Source: Candidatus Omnitrophota bacterium (lineage in GTDB: Bacteria > Omnitrophota > Gorgyraeia > Duberdicusellales > 4484-171). Taken from it: 32,136 nucleotides of DNA. Made by a program: the position numbers and the translations under genes. Location: assembly GCA_023819315.1 (NCBI GenBank), contig JAMWBQ010000010.1, positions 1 to 32,136 on the forward strand, written 5' to 3'. Shown here one piece after another: positions 1-10,104 of this stretch. Within the stretch, counting starts at the first letter, position 1. Every line of letters starts with the position of its first letter. The notes under the pieces are model-generated. The model worked only from the letters and a program-made list of their open reading frames with translations. It made no database searches and was not told the origin of the DNA.

Positions 1-1
1 G

Positions 2-253
2 ACGAATATTTATAAGAGAATCAAAATCGATAAATCCTTCTCCCTCTACATAAGGATAGATATTAACTCCCCATAAATCTTTCTGCTGAGACCCATCACT
101 TAAAAGTAAAGCTTCTAAGTCGGAATGTAATTCACCATCAATAGCAATAACTCTTCTCTCCACATCAACTACCGCCTTTACTAAATCACCAAAACTCTTA
201 TTAGCCATCTTTTTAACTGTGTCTAAAGGGATATTTTCTCTAACTATCTCCAT
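2..253 (-). CDS. DUF5674-like protein (partial, C-terminus runs off the window)
   Basis: Translated by hand from the minus strand: MEIVRENIPLDTVKKMANKSFGDLVKAVVDVERRVIAIDGELHSDLEALLLSDGSQQKDLWGVNIYPYVEGEGFIDFDSLINIR...; resembles DUF5674 small proteins (family recalled, not searched). Confidence 0.65.
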   Translation of the reverse strand, partial: MEIVRENIPLDTVKKMANKSFGDLVKAVVDVERRVIAIDGELHSDLEALLLSDGSQQKDLWGVNIYPYVEGEGFIDFDSLINIR

Positions 254-257
254 AATA

Positions 258-947
258 TTATTTCTTGCTTAGAATTTTTTTTCTTTGTAATAAGGGGTCT
301 ATTAACCCTAACTCCTGAAAAGCTCTAATCCTGAAACGACAACTATCACATTTTTGGCAAGGTATCTTGCCACCCAAATAACATGACCACGTATATTCAA
401 AAGGAACATCTAACTTTTTACCTAATTCCACTATATCTCTTTTACTTTTATCTATCAAAGGGTAAAGTATTTTTATCTTCTTGCTAATACCTAAATTTAT
501 CGCTTTCTCCATCTCTTCTAAAAATTCTTTTCGGCAATCAGGATACCCAGAATAATCCTCTGTATGTGCACCAATAAATATATATCTTGCATTTATGCTT
601 TCAGCAAGAGAAGCAGCATAACTTAAAAATATTATGTTTCTTCCTGAAACATAGGTAGAGGGTAAATCTTTACTATTCGTATCTCTATTTAAAGGAACAC
701 TAATATTTTTTTTAGTAAGTGACGACTCTACCCAGGGAATAGACAATCTTACCAATCTATAATCTACTCCCTTAAGTTCAGCTATTTTTATAGCACAATT
801 AATCTCTCTTTTATGTCGCTGACCATAATAAAAAATTAAAGCGCTCAATTTATAGCCTTGGTGTTTAGCCAAATAAAAAGTAGTTACCGAATCTAAACCT
901 CCAGAAAGTAAAATCACTCCCTTTTTATCTTGCGATAAGTTGCGCAT
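258..947 (-). CDS. queC: 7-cyano-7-deazaguanine synthase
   Basis: PP-loop SGGLDSVTT near the N-terminus; C-terminal zinc-binding CYLGGKIPCQKCDSC pattern typical of QueC. Confidence 0.93.
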   Translation of the reverse strand: MRNLSQDKKGVILLSGGLDSVTTFYLAKHQGYKLSALIFYYGQRHKREINCAIKIAELKGVDYRLVRLSIPWVESSLTKKNISVPLNRDTNSKDLPSTYVSGRNIIFLSYAASLAESINARYIFIGAHTEDYSGYPDCRKEFLEEMEKAINLGISKKIKILYPLIDKSKRDIVELGKKLDVPFEYTWSCYLGGKIPCQKCDSCRFRIRAFQELGLIDPLLQRKKILSKK

Positions 948-1303
948 GAGTTATCTTGCTCCCATACAGAAACTTCTTTTAATCTAATTAAAGACCCTTT
1001 AAACTTTAACAGTTTTTTTCCCACCTCTTGAAATACAATTTTAGCAATATATTCAGAGGTGGTATTTTTATATTTAAAAAATTTAATCTCATTTAAAAAC
1101 TTGTGGTCTAATTCAGAAACTACCTCATTCAATATTTTCTTTAAATCACCAAAATCCATAACCATTCCTAATCTATCTAACTTTGAAGAACAAACCACTA
1201 CCTCCACCTTCCAATTATGACCATGTAAATTCTCACATTTACCTTTATAGTTGTTTAAGTAATGCGCTGCCGAAAAATTAGTGTTTACTCTAATTTCAAA
1301 CAT
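914..1303 (-). CDS. queD: 6-carboxytetrahydropterin synthase (QueD/PTPS family)
   Basis: FSAAHYL...CENLHGHNWKVEV and late HxxCAT-type region typical of QueD; overlaps queC. Confidence 0.92.
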   Translation of the reverse strand: MFEIRVNTNFSAAHYLNNYKGKCENLHGHNWKVEVVVCSSKLDRLGMVMDFGDLKKILNEVVSELDHKFLNEIKFFKYKNTTSEYIAKIVFQEVGKKLLKFKGSLIRLKEVSVWEQDNSCATYRKIKRE

Positions 1304-2096
1304 TTATTTTTTGAGGAGTTAATATTGACCTCTTAAGAAATATTTTAGCTAACTTCTTAAATCCCACAGGGTCATCGGTTACATAGAAATCCTTTTTAGG
1401 AACACCGCTATTTCTATTGAGCAAATTCCTTTCTTCCAATAAATTGTAAACATATTTAGCTACTTCCTTTGCTGAATCCACAAGATACACTCCCCTTAGG
1501 TATTGAGCGATAGCTTTTTTAAGGATAGGATAATGTGTGCATCCTAAAATCAAAGTATCTATCTTACCCTTAAATTCTTTTAGGTACATATCCACTATCA
1601 TCTCTACTATTCTACCTTTGGTAAGTCCTTCCTCTACTAAAGGAACAAACAAAGGGCAAGCTTTGGGATAGACGATTATCTTATTATCTCTTTTCAGCAA
1701 CTCTTTTTGATAGCTACCACTTAAAATTGTAGACTTAGTTCCAATAATTCCTATACGGCGATACTTAGATAGTCTAATTGCTTTAGTTACTCCTGCTTCA
1801 ATCACACCTATTATAGGGATACTAAATATTCTTCTTAAGTAATCCAAGGCCAAACTAGAAGAAGTATTACAAGCGATAACTACAATTTTAACCTTTTTCT
1901 TTAATAAAAATAATATATTCTCTGTGCTAAACCTAATAATTGTATATTTAGATTTACTACCATAAGGAACTCTTGCTGTATCGCCTAAGTAAACGATATT
2001 TTCCTTGGGCATAAATCTCTCTATCTCTTTTAACACCGTTAGCCCTCCTAATCCTGAGTCAAATATTCCAATAGGGTATCTTTCTATATCGTTCAT
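1296..2096 (-). CDS. murI: Glutamate racemase
   Basis: PIGIFDSGLGGLTVLKEI, VIACNTSSSLAL, LGCTHYPIL motifs. Confidence 0.96.
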   Translation of the reverse strand: MNDIERYPIGIFDSGLGGLTVLKEIERFMPKENIVYLGDTARVPYGSKSKYTIIRFSTENILFLLKKKVKIVVIACNTSSSLALDYLRRIFSIPIIGVIEAGVTKAIRLSKYRRIGIIGTKSTILSGSYQKELLKRDNKIIVYPKACPLFVPLVEEGLTKGRIVEMIVDMYLKEFKGKIDTLILGCTHYPILKKAIAQYLRGVYLVDSAKEVAKYVYNLLEERNLLNRNSGVPKKDFYVTDDPVGFKKLAKIFLKRSILTPQKINV

Positions 2097-3118
2097 CGCT
2101 CACCATACAATCTTACATATCTTCTATTCAAAGTATCTACTCCTACAGCAATAGCTTGAGCAATTTGTTCAAGGTAGTAAGAACGTTTAAGTAACTTCTC
2201 CTCGTAAGGATTAGTAAGATAACCTATCTCCACTAAAACACTTGGGATATAGGCATATTTCAAAACATAAAAAGGTGCTCCCATTGGCCCTTTCACTTTA
2301 AAACCCATCTCCTCCATCGTAGAAACTATACTATTAGCTAAATCCAAAGATTGTTTACTATTATCTCCGCAGATAAATCTCTGATAGAGTTTACTCCTAT
2401 ACTCTGATGTATTTAAATCTTCTAACACCTCGCTGGTTAAACCTAAAGCTCTTAAATTATTACCTACGTACTTTTCGGATAAATAGTATACCTCTACACC
2501 ACTAACTTCTTTCGCCCGATTGGCATTAGCATGGATACTAACAAACAAATCTGCTTTATACCTTTTACCCAACTCTACTCTCTCTTTCAAAGTTAGAAAT
2601 ATATCCCTCTCACGTGTTAAATAAACCTTAAACCCTTTCTCTTCCAACTCCCTTTTTAAAAGCTTTGCTATTTTTAAATTTAAATCTTTTTCTTCAACTC
2701 CTGTCTTAGATATTGCTCCTGGATCTTTTCCTCCATGGCCAGGGTCAATTACAATAGTATTGATAAAAAAGTAAGGTCTGCCTACCTCTTTCTTGTATCT
2801 ATCTCCTACTATATCTTCTATATCCTTAGGGATAAAAATCTTACCTTGAGAATAAAAGGGTGGTTGAGAAAGAGAAAATATTCGGCCATTAAAGTACATA
2901 AAAGATGCCTCTAAAAGCAACTTAATATCCTTGGATGATGATTTTATATATAAAATATCATCTATGGTATCAAAACTATACTTTAACCTATACTTTTTGC
3001 AAAACTCAGTCAACTCTATAAATTTACCTTTTACCTCAGGAAGGTATGGTTTACGAGGCACGGTAACACATCCAGAGTATAATATTAGTAATAAACAAAA
3101 TAAAAAAATTTTTCTCAT
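2093..3118 (-). CDS. N-acetylmuramoyl-L-alanine amidase (Amidase_3), predicted lipoprotein
   Basis: Lipobox LYSGC after a hydrophobic signal; IDPGHGGKDPGA, SIHANA and VEIGYLTNP motifs. Confidence 0.92.
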   Translation of the reverse strand: MRKIFLFCLLLILYSGCVTVPRKPYLPEVKGKFIELTEFCKKYRLKYSFDTIDDILYIKSSSKDIKLLLEASFMYFNGRIFSLSQPPFYSQGKIFIPKDIEDIVGDRYKKEVGRPYFFINTIVIDPGHGGKDPGAISKTGVEEKDLNLKIAKLLKRELEEKGFKVYLTRERDIFLTLKERVELGKRYKADLFVSIHANANRAKEVSGVEVYYLSEKYVGNNLRALGLTSEVLEDLNTSEYRSKLYQRFICGDNSKQSLDLANSIVSTMEEMGFKVKGPMGAPFYVLKYAYIPSVLVEIGYLTNPYEEKLLKRSYYLEQIAQAIAVGVDTLNRRYVRLYGER

Positions 3119-3163
3119 AATTTCTTATTTAAAAGTCTATCATATTTAAACTTTTTTGCCAAC

Positions 3164-4219
3164 CTATTTTAGTCTAATCAAACTCTTAAGAGAAGAAAAT
3201 ACCTCTTCAGATGTTATCTCTCTTAAACATAAAAATCCCTTTTTACAATTATGAGCGTAGCATATTTGACATCCAACATCTTTATGGATATATAAACTTT
3301 TATTTCCCCTCGGTCGCCAACGAGTAGGAGACAAGCCTTTATCCTTTCTTCCAAATATAGATATTACCGGTCTATCCAAAGTAGAAGCAATATGAACAGG
3401 TCCGCTATCGTTAGAAATAAAAATATCGGCAAGATTAAGTAAAGAACCCAATTGGGAAACTGAAAGTTTCCCACATAAATCTACTATATCTTTATAAGTA
3501 TCTAATATTTTCTTAGCAAAAATTTTCTCCTTCTGGGAAGTAACAATTACTATTTTCCATTTAGGACCTAATTCTTTTTTAATCAATGCTATAAGCTTAA
3601 TAAAATTTTCCTCTGGCCACCTCTTGGAAGGGCAAGAAGCAGAAGGGTGGATAACAAGCAATTTATCGTTATCGCTTACTCCTTTTTCTTTTAACAACTC
3701 TCTTACCAATAAATCGTTCTCTTTTTTTAAAGGAAAATACGTAGAGCTATCCTTTATGGGTACTCCTATGTATCTAAGGAGATCCAAATTGTATTCTACT
3801 TCATGTTTTTCTCCTTCTTGCTTTCTATGGAGGAAACGATAGTTAAGAAAAAATCCTCCCTTTCTATCCCAACCTATGCGATAAGGTATACCACTTAAAA
3901 AAATCAAAAGATGGATACGAAGAGTGGGGTGTAAAACAATTGCCCAATTAAATTTTTTTTTACGTAGCTCTCTAATAAATTTTAAAGAAGACAAAAAACT
4001 TTTATGTTTACCCTTCTTATCGTAAACGATAACTTCATCTATCCAGGGATTACCACGAACAACTTCTTCCGTAATGGGTTGACACATAAAAGCTATAAAA
4101 GCCTGGGGATAAGATAATCTTAAATTCTTTATAACCGGTGTAGAAAGCACAACGTCACCTATTCTGTCTGTACGAACAATTAAAACTCTCTTAGGTTCAG
4201 GAAGTTTTACAGCAAACAT
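3164..4219 (-). CDS. Glycosyltransferase family 9 (ADP-heptose:LPS heptosyltransferase-like)
   Basis: ILIVRTDRIGDVVLSTPVI N-terminus; IHPSASCPSKRWPEENF; FISNDSGPVHIASTL; C-terminal Cys cluster. Confidence 0.9.
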   Translation of the reverse strand: MFAVKLPEPKRVLIVRTDRIGDVVLSTPVIKNLRLSYPQAFIAFMCQPITEEVVRGNPWIDEVIVYDKKGKHKSFLSSLKFIRELRKKKFNWAIVLHPTLRIHLLIFLSGIPYRIGWDRKGGFFLNYRFLHRKQEGEKHEVEYNLDLLRYIGVPIKDSSTYFPLKKENDLLVRELLKEKGVSDNDKLLVIHPSASCPSKRWPEENFIKLIALIKKELGPKWKIVIVTSQKEKIFAKKILDTYKDIVDLCGKLSVSQLGSLLNLADIFISNDSGPVHIASTLDRPVISIFGRKDKGLSPTRWRPRGNKSLYIHKDVGCQICYAHNCKKGFLCLREITSEEVFSSLKSLIRLK

Positions 4220-5143
4220 TCAAAACTTTCTTATAGTTTCGATTACCTCTTGATGAGGGATCTTCATACATTCATAATTAAAATCACATTTAGACTTCTT
4301 ACAAGGAGCACATCTAACATCCTTTCTTCGGATTATGAGAGAACCAGCCGAGGTAGGAGCTGTAATACGATAATCTGTGGGTCCAAACAATGCTACTACA
4401 GGGATATTAAGATAACTACCTATATGGATTATACTGGAATCTACTCCTAAAATCAATTTAGCATAATTCTTAACAAGGTAAAACACATCTATAATATCTG
4501 TTTTACCTACCAGATCAGTAACGTTATCTAAAGATAAAATATCTCTATAGAATTCCCTATCTTTTTCCTCTCCTAAAAAAACTAAATGATATTTTGCTTT
4601 TAGCTCTTGCACCACTATTTTTAAATATTCGTAGGGATAGTTTTTAATAGATGAGCGCGACACACAGGAAATAAATATAGAAGGGGGAAGTTTAAGATTG
4701 TCCCACCTATATTTTTTTTCAGGTGAGATACTAAAATCGCTCCTTACCAATTCTTTTCTTTTCTCTGAGGTAAGATTTTTTATCAAAGCTATATACTTAT
4801 CTTTTAAATTAATATTTCTGGATGATAATCTAATTATAGGTGTTCTTAATCGCACACCAACAATTATAGGTAAAAGAGAGTTTTTTAAGTCTACAACTAT
4901 ATCGTATTTACCTCGTAAAGACAAAGAAAAAAACATCTTTTTCTTAATTGGCCAATGTTTATCAAAAATAATCACCTCATCTATAAAATTATTCTTACTA
5001 AGAAATTCGTGCGTGCGTAAAGAAGAAATAGCTGTTATCTTTGCCTGTGGATATTCTGCCTTCAATCTATCCAAGACAGGCAAAGCTAAAATTGTATCGC
5101 CAATATTAGTAGGAAAATTAATAAGGATATTCTTACCCTTCAT
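4220..5143 (-). CDS. Glycosyltransferase family 9 (heptosyltransferase-like)
   Basis: ILINFPTNIGDTILALPVL; LILGVDSSIIHIGSYLNIPVVALFGPTDY; C-terminal Cys cluster. Confidence 0.87.
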   Translation of the reverse strand: MKGKNILINFPTNIGDTILALPVLDRLKAEYPQAKITAISSLRTHEFLSKNNFIDEVIIFDKHWPIKKKMFFSLSLRGKYDIVVDLKNSLLPIIVGVRLRTPIIRLSSRNINLKDKYIALIKNLTSEKRKELVRSDFSISPEKKYRWDNLKLPPSIFISCVSRSSIKNYPYEYLKIVVQELKAKYHLVFLGEEKDREFYRDILSLDNVTDLVGKTDIIDVFYLVKNYAKLILGVDSSIIHIGSYLNIPVVALFGPTDYRITAPTSAGSLIIRRKDVRCAPCKKSKCDFNYECMKIPHQEVIETIRKF

Positions 5144-6143
5144 TCTTGGTTAAAATACTTTTTGCCTTAAGGAAAACTTCCTCAACTTTTAGCTCTCTCA
5201 TACAAATGTTATCTTTGCAATTCAAGTTATAACAGGGTATTTTACAACCTACATCTTTCTTTAAAATATGTACATTTTTACCTAAAGGAGCAGTAATTAA
5301 AGGTTCGGTGGGACCAAAGAGAACTAAAACATTTGTTCCTACAGCACTACCTAAATGAGCTGGTCCGGAATCACTAGAGATGAGTAAATCCATCCTACTC
5401 AAAAGAGCAGATAACTCTTTTAAATTCGTTTTCCCACACATATTAATTACTTTACCTCTAATTTTTTTCTCAATATTATCTATGTAGTTTTTTTCACTTT
5501 TTGCTCCAATTAAAAAAATAGCACAACCTATGCTTAACAAATTTTCTATTAACTCTACAAAATAATTATCTGGCCACATCTTTAACTCCCAATTAGCTGT
5601 AGGATTAATCGCCACCAAATAACGATAATTCCTTCTGTACCCCAAGAGAAAATTATCTACCCTCTCTCTTTCTTTATCATCTATATAAAAATTAGGCAGT
5701 TTATCTTCGATAGCTACCCCTTCCTGCTCAAAGAGAGAGTAGTAGTATAGGGAACGATGAACATTTAAAGGAGGTGTTATCCTATCAGTTAAAATAAAGT
5801 GGGTTTTGGCTCTTTTAAACCCTACTCTCTTTTTTATTCCCCCTAACCAAAGTATAAAAGCACGCGTAAATGAACGGTGTATTAAAAATGCTGTGTCGAA
5901 TTTCTCTTTTTTTAAATATTTAATAAATTTTAATTTAGCAAAAAAACCTCGATGTGTAGTTTTTTCATTAAATAAGATAATCTTATCCAAATAGGGATTA
6001 TCCTCAAATAGTTCCTTTACTCTCTCCACCACCATTAACGCTAAAAAAGATTGGGGGAACTTCTTCTTTATAGCTTTAAATACAGGTAAACTCATCACGC
6101 AATCTCCTAACCAATTAACACCAACTACTAATATTCTCTCCAT
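5133..6143 (-). CDS. Glycosyltransferase family 9 (lipopolysaccharide heptosyltransferase II-like)
   Basis: ILVVGVNWLGDCVMSLPVF; NPTANWELKMWPDNYF; LISSDSGPAHLGSAVGTNVLVLFGPTEP. Confidence 0.9.
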   Translation of the reverse strand: MERILVVGVNWLGDCVMSLPVFKAIKKKFPQSFLALMVVERVKELFEDNPYLDKIILFNEKTTHRGFFAKLKFIKYLKKEKFDTAFLIHRSFTRAFILWLGGIKKRVGFKRAKTHFILTDRITPPLNVHRSLYYYSLFEQEGVAIEDKLPNFYIDDKERERVDNFLLGYRRNYRYLVAINPTANWELKMWPDNYFVELIENLLSIGCAIFLIGAKSEKNYIDNIEKKIRGKVINMCGKTNLKELSALLSRMDLLISSDSGPAHLGSAVGTNVLVLFGPTEPLITAPLGKNVHILKKDVGCKIPCYNLNCKDNICMRELKVEEVFLKAKSILTKNEG

Positions 6144-6149
6144 CTTAAT

Positions 6150-6911
6150 TTATCTTTGCCTTCTGTGTCTTTTAAAAACTGAGTAAAATCCACTTAGTTT
6201 TCCCCATAGCCTTATTCCTAAATCCCTTTCGCTAATCCTTATTCTTTTTAAAGCGTAAATATTACCATTCTTAAATAAAACTCTATTCGTAGTTACTCCA
6301 CAGATATAACCGCACTCCTCCGCTACTTTCAAAACACGATGGTCAAAACCACCTATAGGGTAAGCTATAGTATCTACATTAACTCTAAATTTTTTTTCTA
6401 ATATTTCCTTAGAATCTTTTATCTCTCTTATTAAACTAGCATCATCTAAGTGAGGTAAATAACTATGAGTAAGGGTATGGGAACCAATTTTAACCTTTGT
6501 ATTATTGAGAAACCATTCTATATCTTGAGAAGACAGATAATTTTCTTTATCTATTTTATTGGAAATTAGAAAAATCGTAGCGGGAAAATTAAACTGCTTA
6601 AGAATATTTACTGCCCATAAATTATCTTTATAACCATCATCGAAAGTTATAACTAATAAATTATTAGGTAATTTCTCTTTTCTTCTTAAAAGTTGACAAT
6701 AATCACTAAGAGAGATTACTTTGTAACCTCTATTTTTTATAAATTCCATCTGTTTGTAGAATGTAGTTAGAGTAACTTTCAAACTTGTATCAGCAAAGTT
6801 TGTAGAGATTGCGTGATAGGTAATTATTGGAACGGTGTAGAGGGGAGTAAAAAGCCACCCTACGCCTATAAATAAAATAAAAATAAATATTATCTTTTTA
6901 TTTCTCATCAT
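6150..6911 (-). CDS. Polysaccharide deacetylase (NodB homology)
   Basis: N-terminal TM/signal; PIITYHAIS, LLVITFDDGYKDN, KIGSHTLTHSYL, DTIAYPIGGFD. Confidence 0.9.
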   Translation of the reverse strand: MMRNKKIIFIFILFIGVGWLFTPLYTVPIITYHAISTNFADTSLKVTLTTFYKQMEFIKNRGYKVISLSDYCQLLRRKEKLPNNLLVITFDDGYKDNLWAVNILKQFNFPATIFLISNKIDKENYLSSQDIEWFLNNTKVKIGSHTLTHSYLPHLDDASLIREIKDSKEILEKKFRVNVDTIAYPIGGFDHRVLKVAEECGYICGVTTNRVLFKNGNIYALKRIRISERDLGIRLWGKLSGFYSVFKRHRRQR

Positions 6912-7985
6912 TTAAGGGCAAACTAATTGACGATAAACTTCCTCAGTTTTACTCACCATTAATTTATAAGAAAAATCATTTAAACTTAATTTGGCATTTT
7001 CTCTTATCCTTTCTCGCAAATTATTATTCGTGATAAATTCTTCTATAACATCCTTTAAACATAAAGGTTTATACTCGTAAAAAAGTAGACCGTTATACCT
7101 ATCTCTAATTATCTCCTTTATTCCTCCTGTAGAGAATCCTACTACACAAACACCTTTAGCGAAAGCCTCCAGAATTGTGTAGCCAAATCCTTCTTTAAAA
7201 GAGGCTACCAAAAGAATATCTACTATATCCAAAAACTCTCTCCCTTCAAGAAGAAAAAACTTTACTCTCTCTTTTAAATGTAACTTCTCTACGAATACTT
7301 TTAATTTATTCTCCAATTTTCCTTTACCACAGACGAGAAGGTAAGCGTTTTTATACTTTTCCTTTAAAAGGTTGAATGCCTCCACCACTAAAAAATGACC
7401 TTTCTCTAAGGAAATTCTTCCTAAAATTCCCAAAGTAATAGTATCCTCTGAGAATCCAAAATCTATTTTTCTATATTTCCTAACTAACGAGGCTTGTCTA
7501 TCTATTCCATTATAGATCACCTCTATTTTGTAATTAGCCACTTTTAAATCTTTTATAAGATGCTCCTTAACGGCATTGCTTACCGCTATTGTTTTTATCC
7601 CCTCAAATTTCATCAATTTCCTAAAAATATGAGGTCTATAAAAACCGTGGAAAGTGGATACGTATTTAATACCTAAAATCTTATATACAAGAAAGGCAAG
7701 AAACTGAGCAACCCTTGTATGAGCATGGATTAAATCTATCTTATTCCTCTTGGCAAAGATTATTAATAAAATCAACGAATAAAATACTTTTATACTTAAA
7801 ATTGATTTAGTATTCAAGGGTATATACTTAAAATCAATTCCCGCTTTATCTAATTCTCGCTTACCTTCACCTCCACTACAAACAACCCAAACTTTATTGT
7901 TTTTAAATAACCCTTTAGCTAAATCAATTACATGTCTAGTAATACCACCGACTCTAAGATGTGAAGTAAGAATAACAATTCTCAT
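6912..7985 (-). CDS. Glycosyltransferase family 4
   Basis: MRIVILTSHLRVGGITRHVIDLAKGL; GRISLEKGHFLVVEAF; EGFGYTILEAFAKGVCVVGFSTGGIKEII. Confidence 0.9.
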   Translation of the reverse strand: MRIVILTSHLRVGGITRHVIDLAKGLFKNNKVWVVCSGGEGKRELDKAGIDFKYIPLNTKSILSIKVFYSLILLIIFAKRNKIDLIHAHTRVAQFLAFLVYKILGIKYVSTFHGFYRPHIFRKLMKFEGIKTIAVSNAVKEHLIKDLKVANYKIEVIYNGIDRQASLVRKYRKIDFGFSEDTITLGILGRISLEKGHFLVVEAFNLLKEKYKNAYLLVCGKGKLENKLKVFVEKLHLKERVKFFLLEGREFLDIVDILLVASFKEGFGYTILEAFAKGVCVVGFSTGGIKEIIRDRYNGLLFYEYKPLCLKDVIEEFITNNNLRERIRENAKLSLNDFSYKLMVSKTEEVYRQLVCP

Positions 7986-8023
7986 ATTAATTATTTAACT
8001 ATCCCACAAAATCTATAGCCATT

Positions 8024-10081
8024 CTAACCCAAAATTTCTTTAACTTTTAAGAATACTTCCTGGGGCTTAATATTTTCCATACATAGATTAGACTTACACT
8101 TAGGACGATAACAAAAAGAGCATGGTAACTTTTTAAAAAATATATATAAATTACTATCGTTAATCGTATGACGCTGAGGGTCAGTAGGACCAAAGAGAGC
8201 AATTGTAGGTATTCCCAAAGCCAAAGCTAAATGTAAATTTGCTGTATCAGGACTGATAAATAATTTTAAAACACTAATTACTCCTACCAAATCATTTATA
8301 GTCGTCTTACCACATAGATTAATAACGTTGGCAGGAAATAATACCTTTGCATCCTTTATCAACTCATAACTATGTTCATCACCGATAAGTAATATTTTAA
8401 AATGGGGGTAGTTTTTTGATATAAGCTCGATTAACTTTTCTATATGTGTTACTGGCCAATTTTTACTCGCCCATTTAGAAGACGCTGATACGTTTATCCC
8501 AATAAGGGAATCCTTTTTATATAGGCCAAAATTATCTAAAATTACATCTTTAACCTCCCAGAAAGTGAGTCTCTTATCTTTAAATCTTATATCTAATAAA
8601 CTAAGTATCTTCTCTTGGGAAGTTAAAGGGTCTAATTTTTCTTTTACATACTTTACCGAAGAGCTAAGAAGGAATCCTAATTTACGTCGGTAGCCAAAAG
8701 AATACTTAGGAAAACTTAAAAAAGCAATTAGATGGGAAGCTAAATTGTTCTGTAAATCTATAATGTAATCAAAACTTAACCGGCGTAGGTGGTTTGCTAT
8801 TTTAAAAACCTTCTTTATTCTCCTATAAGAGGAATCAACAGGAATAACCTTGTCCACAAAAGGACAAGAAGAAAATAATGAAGCATATTTCTTATGAGTA
8901 ATAAGTGTTACCGTACTTATAGGGAATTTTTCCTTGATAACTTTTAAAGATGGTATTGCTAAAATTACATCTCCCAAAGATGATACTTTTATCACCAGTA
9001 TTCTTTTAAACTTCTTTAGATACTCATATAACTTCTCTGTTTCTCCTACACACTTCTGTAGACCATAATCCCTCTTAACTTTTTTATAAGCCTCTAAGGC
9101 AAGCTTCTTAGCTAAAGATGGGTTATTGAGTAAATTTATAATTGCCTCACTTATAGCCTCGGAGTCACGAGGAGAAACTAAAATCCCATCTTTACCATTA
9201 TCTATAATCTCTGGGAAAGCGCCAACCTTGGTAGCAATAACGGGAACGCCACAAGCAAAAGCTTCAATAATCACTCTACCAAACGATTCCTCTCCTATGG
9301 AAGGAACAACTATGATCTTTGCTTTTTTAAGTATACTCTCTATATCTTGATGATAACCTAAAAAATAAACATTGTAACTTAAAGCGTACTGATTAACCAA
9401 ATTTTTTAAATAATTGAAATAGTCTAATTTTGACTTTTCCGCTGAACCAACTATATTTAAAATGGCATAAGGGTTAACTCTAACTACTTTTCTCATCGCT
9501 TCAATAAGATACTGGTAACCTTTTATAGGAGATATCCTGCCAATACTTACGATAGTGGCACTACTATCTCTATATTTATCTTCGCTAAATTTAAAATTAT
9601 CCAAATCTACCCAACGATTTATCAATACTATTTTCTCTTTAGGCACACCGAAACTATCCTGCATATAACGAGCAATAATCTGAGAAGGACATATTACAAA
9701 TTTTCCCCAAGCCATAACTTCACTAAAAATATGTTTTGAATATGCCCCATGAGCGGTGGTAATAAAATCTGTTTCTCTATTCCTCGTAGCAAAGAAACCT
9801 ATCCACCCAGGAACTCTTGAGCGAGCATGAACAATATCGATATTTTCATCTTCTATAATCCTGCGTATTTTTCTAATAAGTAATAAACTTAAAGGTGACT
9901 TTTTATAAACTCCCAGTTTATAATGTTTAACTTTATATTCCTCTAATTTTTTTACCAACCTACCTCCTCCGGAAACAACGATTATCTTGTGTGGTCTATC
10001 TTTAAAATACTTAGCAATATCTAATACCCCTCTTTCTACACCTCCAATATCCATTTTAGGAACCATCTGCATTATATTCAT
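8024..10081 (-). CDS. Two-domain glycosyltransferase: N-terminal GT4 fused to C-terminal GT9
   Basis: N-half: MVPKMDIGGVERGVLDIA, GRISPIKGYQYLIEAM, EESFGRVIIEAFACGVPVIATKVGAFPEII. C-half: ILVIKVSSLGDVILAIPSL, INVSASSKWASKNWPVTH, LFISPDTANLHLALALGIPTIALFGPTDPQRH. Single ORF. Confidence 0.88.
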   Translation of the reverse strand: MNIMQMVPKMDIGGVERGVLDIAKYFKDRPHKIIVVSGGGRLVKKLEEYKVKHYKLGVYKKSPLSLLLIRKIRRIIEDENIDIVHARSRVPGWIGFFATRNRETDFITTAHGAYSKHIFSEVMAWGKFVICPSQIIARYMQDSFGVPKEKIVLINRWVDLDNFKFSEDKYRDSSATIVSIGRISPIKGYQYLIEAMRKVVRVNPYAILNIVGSAEKSKLDYFNYLKNLVNQYALSYNVYFLGYHQDIESILKKAKIIVVPSIGEESFGRVIIEAFACGVPVIATKVGAFPEIIDNGKDGILVSPRDSEAISEAIINLLNNPSLAKKLALEAYKKVKRDYGLQKCVGETEKLYEYLKKFKRILVIKVSSLGDVILAIPSLKVIKEKFPISTVTLITHKKYASLFSSCPFVDKVIPVDSSYRRIKKVFKIANHLRRLSFDYIIDLQNNLASHLIAFLSFPKYSFGYRRKLGFLLSSSVKYVKEKLDPLTSQEKILSLLDIRFKDKRLTFWEVKDVILDNFGLYKKDSLIGINVSASSKWASKNWPVTHIEKLIELISKNYPHFKILLIGDEHSYELIKDAKVLFPANVINLCGKTTINDLVGVISVLKLFISPDTANLHLALALGIPTIALFGPTDPQRHTINDSNLYIFFKKLPCSFCYRPKCKSNLCMENIKPQEVFLKVKEILG

Positions 10082-10104
10082 CTCTAAAAAACCTACTTTT
10101 TATA

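Noticed and set aside
2931-3149. Small antisense ORFs across the window (2931, 3624, 4250, 5806, 9126, 10253, 14284, 14713, 15737, 17175, 18328, 24606, 26297)
   Set aside because: All lie opposite strong coding genes, lack domain signatures and have no convincing ribosome-binding sites that I noted.
4698-5153. 151-aa plus-strand ORF antisense to a GT9 gene
   Set aside because: Mirror ORF of a well-supported coding gene with no recognisable domain.
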